A stretch of DNA of 64,000 nucleotides, taken from positions 186,001-250,000 of the forward strand of contig NZ_JAGIOP010000002.1 in the NCBI RefSeq assembly GCF_017876775.1, in the 5' to 3' direction. How positions within the stretch are numbered: the stretch's first letter is position 1; every line of letters starts with the position of its first letter. The notes beneath the pieces were generated by a model, which saw only the letters and a list, made by a program, of their open reading frames with translations, was not told the origin of the DNA and did no database searches. The stretch comes from Mycolicibacterium lutetiense (GTDB lineage: Bacteria > Actinomycetota > Actinomycetes > Mycobacteriales > Mycobacteriaceae). This document shows positions 57,233 to 64,000 of the stretch, one piece after another. A program made the position numbers and the translations under genes.

Positions 57233-58921
57233 TCAGTCGCCGTCACAGCATGGCTTCGCCACGTCGAGTCGGCAGGCGCAGGACGCGCGGATCGCGACGT
57301 CCGCGCGCGCCGATGCCAACTCGAGTTGCTGCCCGATGATGAGCGCCTCGGCGTCGCGGCCCAAGCGCGAAAGACACTCGTGGTAGCCGTGCAGACTCCA
57401 CACGTTGTTCGGATGATGGCTGGACCGGCTCAGGGTGGGGTCCAGGCCGAGGTCGGCGGCGTAGACGCGGGCGGCCTCCTCGACATGATCCTGTTCGAGC
57501 AGGAGCGCACCGTAGGCATGCCGGGTCGGCTGCATCCAGCCCCACGGTTCGTCGTAGGGCAGGGCGTCGTCCAGTTCGATGGCCCGGCGCAAATAGCCGA
57601 ACGAGGTGTCGTAATCACCTTCCCGGTAGGCGATTTCGCCGTTGAGCATCTGCTCGGCGATGGCCAGGATGTCGCGGCTGGTGTTGTTGAACAGGTAGCG
57701 CGTATCGGGGATGCGCCGGTACGCCGAGAGGAATTTCTCCCGCTCGGCGCGGGCCTGCTCCAGCTGCCCGGTGGCCGCGTAGGCGACGCCGCGGCCGTAA
57801 TGGATCGTTGCGGTGGTGGTGCAGTACAGGTCGGGATCGGTGGGCAGCGGTTCGGCGATCAGGTCGTCCCAGCGGCCGAACCGCACCAGCACGTGCACCC
57901 GCAGGGGCACGAAGGCCTCGAGCCAGTCGGCCATCGGCGGTGAGGAGACCGAGAGCACATCGGGGGTGAGTTGGGCGGCGAGTTCCTCGGCCGCGTCCAG
58001 GGCGATCTGCGAACTGCCCTCGAACATGGCCGAATACACCACGAAATGCAGGTCGTGCGCGCGATACAAGGAATAGAAGTTGAAGGCGCCCTCGCGTGCG
58101 ACGAATTTCCGGTCAGCGTGTACCGCAGCGAGGTTGGCCGTCACCGAGTTGCGGTAGTCGCCGCACAGTACGTCGATGTGGCTGGCCATGTGTTGCAGAT
58201 GTCCGGCGTCGGGAACCAGTCCGCGCAGCAGGTCGGCGGCAGGCATTGCTGCCTGCGGTGTTGTCGACATCTCCATTGCGTGGATGTACAGGTGCAGCAC
58301 CCCCGGGTGTTGCCGTCCGGCAGGGGTGGCCAGCGCCGCGTCGAGGATCCGTTTCGCCTCCACCACACGAGATCCCGGTGCGGGCTCACCGGTGCGACCG
58401 TCCCACAACGCCCAGGCGGTCACGTTGAGCAGGGCGTCGGCGGCCAGTGTCTGCACGTCGATGTCGTCGGGATGGGTGGCGGCCAGTGCCGTCATCGCAT
58501 CGGCGTAGTCGGCATGCCCGGCCGTCAGGGCCTCCGCGTCATCGGGGTCGGCGGTCGGAAATCGCTTGTGCAGAGCGGTGATCAGGTCGCGCTCCAGCGC
58601 CGAGGCGCGGCCCGTGGCAGCGCGCTCGAGTTCGGCCAGGGCGCGGGCCAGCGAGGTGCTCAGGTCGGTGGGGTCGAACGCGTCCCAGGCCTTGTTGTAG
58701 TTGGGGCCGACCGCGTAGGCGATACCCCAGCGGGCGAGGGCGAAATCCGGGTCGAGCTGCAACGCACGCTCGAAGCACCGGATGGCCTCTTCGTGGTTGA
58801 AGGCGTAGGACCAGACCATGCCGCGGTCGAACCAGACCTGCGCCGGCGGTGAGGGGGTGTCCGTCGGACGGTGGTACGTCCCGAGTCGGTAGTACGGTTC
58901 GGTCTCGGCGAGATCCGTCAC
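57233..58921 (-). CDS. Tetratricopeptide-repeat protein
   Basis: A 562-residue cytoplasmic protein. TPR-like helices are clear at YAFNHEEAIRCFERALQLDPDFALARWGIAY and EIAYREGDYDTSFGYLRRAIELDDALPYDEPWGW. Family members are widespread in actinobacteria without known function. A Cys-rich tail (CACRLDVAKPCC) is unusual. I chose the GTG at 58921, because an alternative ATG at 58966 lies in the GAACATGTTC palindrome, a likely regulator site. It diverges from the thioesterase gene. Confidence 0.8.
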   Translation of the reverse strand: MTDLAETEPYYRLGTYHRPTDTPSPPAQVWFDRGMVWSYAFNHEEAIRCFERALQLDPDFALARWGIAYAVGPNYNKAWDAFDPTDLSTSLARALAELERAATGRASALERDLITALHKRFPTADPDDAEALTAGHADYADAMTALAATHPDDIDVQTLAADALLNVTAWALWDGRTGEPAPGSRVVEAKRILDAALATPAGRQHPGVLHLYIHAMEMSTTPQAAMPAADLLRGLVPDAGHLQHMASHIDVLCGDYRNSVTANLAAVHADRKFVAREGAFNFYSLYRAHDLHFVVYSAMFEGSSQIALDAAEELAAQLTPDVLSVSSPPMADWLEAFVPLRVHVLVRFGRWDDLIAEPLPTDPDLYCTTTATIHYGRGVAYAATGQLEQARAEREKFLSAYRRIPDTRYLFNNTSRDILAIAEQMLNGEIAYREGDYDTSFGYLRRAIELDDALPYDEPWGWMQPTRHAYGALLLEQDHVEEAARVYAADLGLDPTLSRSSHHPNNVWSLHGYHECLSRLGRDAEALIIGQQLELASARADVAIRASCACRLDVAKPCCDGD

Positions 58922-58958
58922 GGTGCTGACGCTACCTGGACGGGTCGACACCGGAGCG

Positions 58959-58972
58959 CCGAACATGTTCTA
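58959..58972. promoter_or_regulatory. KstR-like half-conserved operator
   Basis: The sequence CCGAACATGTTCTA matches the KstR consensus TnnAACnnGTTnnA except for the first base. It lies between the divergent TPR and thioesterase genes, nine bases before the thioesterase ATG. KstR represses cholesterol and lipid catabolism genes in mycobacteria. The match is suggestive only. Confidence 0.45.
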
Positions 58973-58980
58973 GTTCACCC

Positions 58981-59610
58981 ATGCCGGGTTATACCCATGT
59001 CGAGGGTCTCAGTTCCGCGGACGTGCAGCGTCTGCGGTCGGTGTGGGCACCGCTGGCCGATTCCGTGCGGGCACTGATTGATGCCTCGATCCGTTCGGAG
59101 GTCGACGCCGACGAGGTCGCGGCCGTGCAGGCCCAGATCGATGCGGCGACCGCGCGGTTGCAGGCCAAACAGATCGACGGGCCGTTCGGCGTCCGGTTCA
59201 CCTCGGACGGCGACCGGATGCCGTGGGGCAACCCGGCGATCGGCATCCGCAATCCGATCGCACCGCCCCTGGTGATCGTCAAGGATCCCGACGGTGGCGT
59301 GCGAACCGACTTCCACCTCGGTGCGCCCTACGAGGGGCCACCTGGTCACGTGCACGGGGGCATGGTGGCGATGGTGCTCGATCATGTGTTGGGGGAGGTG
59401 GCTGCCAGCGACTCCGATCGCCCGCGGTTCACCGGCACCCTGACCATCCGTTATCTGCGGGCCACCCCGCTGGGTGATCTGCACGCCGAGGGGCGGATCA
59501 CCCGCACGGACGGGATCAAAGCCTTTGCCTCCGGCCATGTTTCCGATGCCCAGGGAATCACCGCCGAGGCCGAAGGGGTGTTCATCCTGCCGAAATGGGC
59601 GCGCAGCTAA
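58981..59610 (+). CDS. PaaI-type hotdog thioesterase
   Basis: A 209-residue protein with an N-terminal helical extension (residues 1-85) and a C-terminal hotdog domain. The helix motif GHVHGGMVAMVLDHVLGE carries the His-Gly-Gly signature of PaaI/4HBT thioesterases. It would hydrolyse an acyl-CoA. Its stop overlaps the convergent FUSC gene stop by four bases. Probable control by a KstR-like site upstream. Confidence 0.8.
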   Translation: MPGYTHVEGLSSADVQRLRSVWAPLADSVRALIDASIRSEVDADEVAAVQAQIDAATARLQAKQIDGPFGVRFTSDGDRMPWGNPAIGIRNPIAPPLVIVKDPDGGVRTDFHLGAPYEGPPGHVHGGMVAMVLDHVLGEVAASDSDRPRFTGTLTIRYLRATPLGDLHAEGRITRTDGIKAFASGHVSDAQGITAEAEGVFILPKWARS

Positions 59611-61688
59611 CGCGAATCACCTGCGGGTTCCACGCGATCGATGGCGATGTCCTGCAGGCTGCGGGTGATCGTGGTCAGTTCGCCGATCAGAATGCGCGCC
59701 GCGCCGTTGTCGGCAGACAACGTCGATGCCACGTTGTGGACCCTCCGCAATGCGGCCGACAGTTCGGCGGTGTCCAGGCTCCACGGCACCGCGGGGCTCG
59801 GTGGCGCGCCGCGCAGGGCCTCCACGTAGTCGTCCACCGCAGCGATGAACTCGCCGTGCAGGGCCGACGAGGGATGTGTCGGCAGGCTGTTCTCCAGCGT
59901 GGTGCACGCGCTGGTCACCGAATTCAATGCGGAGCGGTAGGACCGCAACCAGCGTCGCAGGAGCGGCGGTTCGAGGCTGGTGGCGCCCCACGCGGCCTCG
60001 AACGCCGCACGGGCCCGGAAGGCCCGTTGCCACGCCGCCGAGAGGATCTCGGCAGGATGGTCGATTTCGTGCACGAATGCCTTGATCACGAGTGCGGCGT
60101 AGTCGATCTCGGTCATCAGCAGTTCACCGGCGCGCTGGCGCAGCCGGATGAGGGCGTGGTCGGGCAGCGCTACGTGGGCCATCACGGCCAGGGCGCCGCC
60201 GATCATCATGGCGAACAGTCGGTCGGTGTCACCCGACCACGGCGCGGACGCGCTCACCCCGACCGCGAACATGACGATCGCGCCCACCGCCGCGCCGACC
60301 GGGAGATAGCCGAACTGTGCGACGCCGTAGGCCAGCCCGACGAACAGCAGCGCGCATATCGCCGAACCGATCGGGCCGGGTTGCCACACAAGCGTGATGG
60401 CCGAGGCAACGATGATGCCGACGCCGAGTCCGGCGATCCGCCCGGCACACCGCGTGTAGGTGTGCGCCGTTTCCGGCCGCAGCACCACCACGGCGGCCAG
60501 GGGCATCCAGTAGCCGTGCTCCAGCCCGCTGTAGCGGGCCGCTGCCACCGCCAGCGCGGCGGTCACCGACAGTCGGATGGCGTGGCGCAGGATCGGCGAG
60601 GTCCAGGTCAGGTGTGACCGGACGACGGCGGGCGCCGAGGCCAGCGAGCCGATCAGGTCGGGCCGGTGCAGGCGGCCGAACCTCAGCACCGCGGCCTCGC
60701 GCAGCTGTTCGCAGAAGCGTTGTGCCAGAGCCGCTTCGGGTCCGGTCACGGCGGCAGCGGCGGTCTGAACCCGCACCAGGGCATGCTCGGCGTCGCGGCG
60801 TGCGGTGTGACCGTGGTCGGCGATCGCGTCGAGCAGCACCGCCGCGGCGGTCAGAAGTTGGGGAAGTCCGGTGTCGCCCGGGTTCGTGTCGTCGGTCGGG
60901 TCGTCACGGTCAGCGGTGGCGCGCAACGCGGCCAGGGTGCCGGCGAGGCGCTCCGGGAGGCGAAATCCGCCGTGGTAGGCCCGTGGCCGTTGACTCACCT
61001 GACTGTCGGCGAACACCTCTCGCAGCCACGTGAGCGGGGAGTCGTCGACGGTCGCGGTGCAATCGGCTGCGACCTTGCGGGCGTCGCCGGCCAACGACTG
61101 GTAGGCCCGGGTCAGCCCGTGGCGCTGGGCGCGCCAGCGCCGCGGCGGCCACACGGCGATCAGCGCCGCCTGGACCACTCCGGCGACGATGACCAGGGTG
61201 GGTGCCAACAGCGACTGCCCCAGCGTCGGTGGGATCGGTGGCGCCAGCACCAGCAACGCGCTGGCCGCGGAGGCCACCAGGCCGGAGTTGGCACCCAGCG
61301 ACCACTGCATGCCCGCGGCGAAGCACCACAGGGCAACCACCGCGATGAAGACGGGACTGTAGCCGCCGACGAGGGTGCCCAGCAGCACCGCGATCGCCAA
61401 CTCCACGGACCCGGTGACCACCAGCGGCACCCGGCCGCCGGGACTGCGCTGCAGCGCGATCGCACCGGCGATCACGCCGCCGCCCAGCGTCCACATCGCT
61501 GTCGCGCCGGAACCCCATGCCAGGGCGACCGCAGTCACCGCCAGAACGCCGATCAGGCTTCGGGTCACCGCACCGGCGTCAGGAATATTGAGCCGGAGGG
61601 CGTCGGCTGCCTGTCCACCTGTGTGCACCTCACCATTCTTGCTCGCAATCGGCCGTCGGTGGGGCAACCGCCCACGCGTGGCGCACAT
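59607..61688 (-). CDS. FUSC-family membrane protein
   Basis: A 693-residue protein with two sets of membrane helices: residues about 45-180 (SLIGVLAVTAVALAWGSGA, AIAVLLGTLVGGYSPVFIAV) and about 370-500 (HAIRLSVTAALAVAAARYSGL, GIIVASAITLVW), separated by a soluble region and followed by a helical C-terminus. This doubled layout fits FUSC (fusaric acid resistance/aromatic acid efflux-like) proteins. The start is uncertain: ATG at 61688, GTG at 61691 or GTG at 61628 are all open. It diverges from the enoyl-CoA hydratase gene across a KstR-like box. Confidence 0.8.
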   Translation of the reverse strand: MCATRGRLPHRRPIASKNGEVHTGGQAADALRLNIPDAGAVTRSLIGVLAVTAVALAWGSGATAMWTLGGGVIAGAIALQRSPGGRVPLVVTGSVELAIAVLLGTLVGGYSPVFIAVVALWCFAAGMQWSLGANSGLVASAASALLVLAPPIPPTLGQSLLAPTLVIVAGVVQAALIAVWPPRRWRAQRHGLTRAYQSLAGDARKVAADCTATVDDSPLTWLREVFADSQVSQRPRAYHGGFRLPERLAGTLAALRATADRDDPTDDTNPGDTGLPQLLTAAAVLLDAIADHGHTARRDAEHALVRVQTAAAAVTGPEAALAQRFCEQLREAAVLRFGRLHRPDLIGSLASAPAVVRSHLTWTSPILRHAIRLSVTAALAVAAARYSGLEHGYWMPLAAVVVLRPETAHTYTRCAGRIAGLGVGIIVASAITLVWQPGPIGSAICALLFVGLAYGVAQFGYLPVGAAVGAIVMFAVGVSASAPWSGDTDRLFAMMIGGALAVMAHVALPDHALIRLRQRAGELLMTEIDYAALVIKAFVHEIDHPAEILSAAWQRAFRARAAFEAAWGATSLEPPLLRRWLRSYRSALNSVTSACTTLENSLPTHPSSALHGEFIAAVDDYVEALRGAPPSPAVPWSLDTAELSAALRRVHNVASTLSADNGAARILIGELTTITRSLQDIAIDRVEPAGDSR

Positions 61689-61709
61689 CACGTACCCGGA
61701 CGGTCATAG

Positions 61710-61723
61710 TGGAACGTGTTCTA
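61710..61723. promoter_or_regulatory. KstR-type operator
   Basis: TGGAACGTGTTCTA matches every fixed base of the KstR consensus TnnAACnnGTTnnA. It lies 22 bases before the FUSC start and 43 bases before the enoyl-CoA hydratase start, a divergent promoter. Regulation by KstR of the hydratase gene would fit sterol or fatty-acid catabolism. Confidence 0.65.
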
Positions 61724-61765
61724 GTTAGGCTGCAGCGGCCACGGCGCGCACGCGAGGAGTGAGAG

Positions 61766-62521
61766 ATGACCCTGCTGATCGAGGACAACAATCGGGTTCG
61801 CACGCTGACCCTCAACCGTCCCGACGCGCTCAACGCGTTCAACGAGGCGCTGTACGACGCGACGACGGTCGCCCTGCGTGCCGCTGCCGAGGATCCCGAC
61901 GTGGCGGTGGTGCTGCTGACCGGGGCCGGCCGGGGATTCAGCGCGGGCAATGACCTCGTCGAGATGCAGGCCCGCATCGCCAACCCGGAATCCACCCCCG
62001 GTGAGCACGGGTTCTACGGGATGCTCGAGGTGCTCGCGGATTTCCCGAAACCGTTGATCTGTGCGGTCAATGGGGTCGGTGTGGGTATCGGCGCCACCAT
62101 CCTCGGGTTCGCAGACCTGGCGTTCATGTCGTCCTCGGCCCGGTTGAAGTGTCCCTTCACCAGCCTTGGGGTGGCCCCCGAGGCGGCTTCGTCGTATCTG
62201 ATGCCGCGAATGCTCGGCAGGCAGAACGCCGCCTGGCTGCTGATGTCCTCGGAGTGGGTGAGTGCGGCCGAGGCCCGCGAGATGGGTCTGGTGTGGAAGG
62301 TCTGCGAGCCCGACGATCTGCTGAGTGAGGCCAGGGGATACGCCGAAATCCTGGCAGCCAAGCCGATTTCGAGCCTGATAGCCGTCAAGCAGGCGATGGT
62401 GGCACCGATTCGCGACCAGATCTCGGCGGCCGTGGAGCGGGAGAAGGCGTTGTTCGCCGAACTCGTAGGTGCGGCGGCCAACGTCGACGCATTGGCTCAG
62501 TTCGCCGATCGTAAGGGCTAG
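61766..62521 (+). CDS. Enoyl-CoA hydratase/isomerase
   Basis: A 251-residue crotonase-fold enzyme that hydrates or isomerises 2-enoyl-CoA in beta-oxidation. The CoA-binding stretch GAGRGFSAGNDL and the oxyanion-hole region NGVGVGIGATI are present; one expected catalytic Glu is in APEAASSYLMPR, and SGRxF is read as AGRGF. The ATG has GAGGAG-like GGAGTGAG upstream. It ends in a four-base overlap with the convergent ferredoxin gene. The KstR-type box is upstream. Confidence 0.9.
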   Translation: MTLLIEDNNRVRTLTLNRPDALNAFNEALYDATTVALRAAAEDPDVAVVLLTGAGRGFSAGNDLVEMQARIANPESTPGEHGFYGMLEVLADFPKPLICAVNGVGVGIGATILGFADLAFMSSSARLKCPFTSLGVAPEAASSYLMPRMLGRQNAAWLLMSSEWVSAAEAREMGLVWKVCEPDDLLSEARGYAEILAAKPISSLIAVKQAMVAPIRDQISAAVEREKALFAELVGAAANVDALAQFADRKG

Positions 62522-62733
62522 TGGGTGGCCCGTGACGGGCAACCGTTGGACTGGTTGGGGCACCCCTCAGCCGCCTGATGGGCGGCGATGATGGCGCGGA
62601 TGGTGCGTCGGCACCGTCCGCAGTCGGCGCCGGCGCCGCAGGCCTCCGCCACCGCTTTGGAGGTGGTGGCGCCGGACTCGACGATCTCGGTGACGACCTG
62701 ACTGGTCGCCCCCGTGCACAGGCAGACGAACAT
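62518..62733 (-). CDS. bfd: Bacterioferritin-associated ferredoxin Bfd
   Basis: A 71-residue [2Fe-2S] protein. The ligand pattern MFVCLC at the start and GADCGRC near residue 38-41 gives C-x-C and C-x2-C, as in Bfd, which reduces ferric iron in bacterioferritin to mobilise it. The C-terminal tail has two further Cys. It overlaps the upstream gene start by one base and is close to bfrA, the expected partner. The IdeR-like box upstream of the pair would tie both to iron. Confidence 0.85.
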   Translation of the reverse strand: MFVCLCTGATSQVVTEIVESGATTSKAVAEACGAGADCGRCRRTIRAIIAAHQAAEGCPNQSNGCPSRATH

Positions 62734-63368
62734 CAGTCGTCCTGCTCGTCGACGTTCATGATGTGGGCCAACTTGCCCACGAACAGGCTCGGGTAGGCGC
62801 CGAAACCGGCTGTGGTCATCCACTCGGCGGCCGCATCCGGATGATCGATCCACTGCCGGGCGCTGATCTCGTCGGAGACCTCCTGCAGGATCATCACTTC
62901 CTGGCCGTCGTCGAGTGCCTGATAGACCCAGATCTTCCGGATACCGCCCTGCTCGAAGCGCTCGAGACCGTCGTGCACCTTGCGCATCAAGGTCGGCACG
63001 TCGTCGACGGTGGCCACCGCGCCGACGATCACCCCGGCCACGTGCTCGTCCGGGGCAGGTTCGGTCAGGTCGATCTTCTCCACCACTTCACCGCCGAATA
63101 TCGGTGGAATATCTTCGACGCCGGAAATGTCGAACCACTCAAAAATTGCCGGTGAACGCAGCACGTCGCGGATTGACCGGGCGTGCCGAATTCCGATCGT
63201 GACCAATACCCGGCCCGGCTCCCAAATAGATTTGTAGAGCACCACGTGATGGGCGCCGATCGATAACAATCCCGAGCGATGTTTCTTCATCCATTTCCAC
63301 ATTTGTTCGACATCGTCGACGCGGAAATCGCAGGATAAAATGAGCGAGTGTAAATCGTACTCACTCAT
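62733..63368 (-). CDS. Conserved mycobacterial protein of unknown function, next to bfrA
   Basis: A 211-residue cytoplasmic protein (MSEYDLHSLILSCDFRVDDV). It seems to have two related halves of about 100 residues, with IRKIWVYQALDDGQEVMILQEV in the second, resembling a dimeric alpha/beta barrel. I do not recognise an enzyme motif. It overlaps bfd and is divergent from bfrA, across an IdeR-like box. It may be involved in iron storage or release, by context only. Confidence 0.6.
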   Translation of the reverse strand: MSEYDLHSLILSCDFRVDDVEQMWKWMKKHRSGLLSIGAHHVVLYKSIWEPGRVLVTIGIRHARSIRDVLRSPAIFEWFDISGVEDIPPIFGGEVVEKIDLTEPAPDEHVAGVIVGAVATVDDVPTLMRKVHDGLERFEQGGIRKIWVYQALDDGQEVMILQEVSDEISARQWIDHPDAAAEWMTTAGFGAYPSLFVGKLAHIMNVDEQDD

Positions 63369-63405
63369 TTGTTACCGACCTTTCATTCGGGACCTGGCGT
63401 TAATA

Positions 63406-63424
63406 TTAGCGCAGTCTAACCTTA
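63406..63424. promoter_or_regulatory. IdeR-like iron box
   Basis: TTAGCGCAGTCTAACCTTA matches the IdeR consensus TTAGGTTAGGCTAACCTAA at 14 of 19 positions, counted by eye. The right half is nearly perfect (CTAACCT), the left half is degenerate. It lies 37 bases before the divergent gene at 63368 and 186 bases before bfrA. IdeR activates bfrA under high iron in mycobacteria, and this fits. Confidence 0.65.
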
Positions 63425-63610
63425 GTTAGGACAGGCAGTCCACTCTTCGTGGCCACGCTTCGGGTGCGGTGACACCGGCTCTCCGGTAATGCCGCACGAA
63501 CACGCCGAATTGGGCGTCATCATTGCGCTACACCGTGATATCTGGACTAGATTGGATGTGCGCGGTAAACAGCAACACTTGACCAGCCCTCAAGGTGCTT
63601 AGGAGTGATC

Positions 63611-64000
63611 ATGCAAGGCGATCCGGATGTTCTGAAATTGCTCAATGAGCAATTGACGAGCGAACTCACTGCAATCAACCAATATTTCCTGCATTCGAAG
63701 ATGCAGGATAATTGGGGATTTACCGAACTGGCTGAACATACCCGTGCCGAATCATTCGAGGAGATGCGGCACGCGGAGACCATCACTGATCGAATCCTGC
63801 TGCTGGACGGTCTTCCGAACTACCAGCGGCTGTTCTCGTTGCGCGTCGGACAGACTCTTCGTGAGCAGTTCGAGGCCGATCTGGCGATCGAGTACGAGGT
63901 GGTCGCCCGGCTGCGTCCCGGAATAATCATGTGCCGGGAAAAAGAGGATGCGACCTCGGCGCGGATCCTGGAGACGATCCTCGGCGACGAGGAAGGCCAC
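63611..64000 (+). CDS. bfrA: Bacterioferritin BfrA, N-terminal part
   Basis: The frame is open to the window end and gives 130 residues of a bacterioferritin of about 160. The sequence QGDPDVLKLLNEQLTSELTA, then FLHSKMQDNWGFTELAEHTR, ESFEEMRHAE (ferroxidase Glu and His, and the haem-ligand Met of EEMRH) and DEEGH at the end are all characteristic. It stores iron in a 24-subunit haem-containing shell. The ATG has AGGAG seven bases upstream, and an IdeR-like box lies 186 bases before it. Confidence 0.95.
   Translation, partial: MQGDPDVLKLLNEQLTSELTAINQYFLHSKMQDNWGFTELAEHTRAESFEEMRHAETITDRILLLDGLPNYQRLFSLRVGQTLREQFEADLAIEYEVVARLRPGIIMCREKEDATSARILETILGDEEGH

Overview
The window reads as the chromosome of a fast-growing Mycobacterium (Mycolicibacterium-type). 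It is GC-rich and carries genus-typical genes: a mycolyltransferase of the antigen 85 family, the Ala/Pro-rich secreted antigen Apa, bacterioferritin BfrA behind an IdeR-like box, KstR-like boxes, and a Lon protease, which fast growers have and M. tuberculosis lacks. The order modB-modC-apa-small membrane protein-adhA, then a thiolase-like gene, an FAD reductase, bfrA and fbpB, follows what I remember of the M. tuberculosis Rv1858-Rv1886c interval. That comparison is from memory and was not searched.

Backbone, left part (1-24487): the end of a molybdate importer (modB, modC), apa, a GlsB-like membrane protein, adhA, a CGNR zinc-finger regulator, a CPBP protease, phosphoketolase, an aldehyde dehydrogenase and a thiolase-like protein that appears to lack the catalytic cysteines. 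Next come a two-gene operon (winged helix plus a two-P-loop HerA-like ATPase, a candidate uncharacterised DNA-processing or defence module), an FAD reductase, a lipoprotein, a DUF998 protein, an MpaB-type oxygenase between two small paralogous membrane proteins, an amino-acid permease and Lon.

Island (24488-53383, about 28.9 kb): a molybdopterin (sulfite-oxidase-fold) membrane oxidoreductase gene is cut in two. Its C-terminal half lies at 23709-24487 and its N-terminal half at 53384-54185, both on the minus strand, and everything between is inserted DNA. The left end carries three overlapping tyrosine-recombinase-family genes plus a small helix-turn-helix/coiled-coil protein (Tn554/RIT-like). 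An IS256-family element with an 8-bp target duplication follows. The first cargo block (32.1-42.8 kb) holds a MopB-family molybdoenzyme, a CYP142-like P450, four paralogous diaminopentanoate-dehydrogenase-like oxidoreductases, an SDR, a VOC protein and two TetR regulators, and looks like a catabolic cluster for a steroid-like or other hydrophobic substrate. A 25-bp sequence forming the right end of the island occurs twice, at 43047 and 53359. Each copy directly abuts a gene cut at that point (a TetR gene and the molybdoenzyme gene), so the island is probably composite. The second block (43.1-53.4 kb) has an intact fatty-acid desaturase, lipase, FadE5-like acyl-CoA dehydrogenase and PucR-type regulator, set among many gene fragments.

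Backbone, right part (53384-64000): the cut molybdoenzyme 5' half, a strong terminator hairpin, fbpB, a GH13 hydrolase overlapping a nucleoside deaminase, a TPR protein, a PaaI-type thioesterase, a FUSC membrane protein, an enoyl-CoA hydratase, Bfd ferredoxin, a conserved protein and the start of bfrA. No tRNA, rRNA or CRISPR array was seen.
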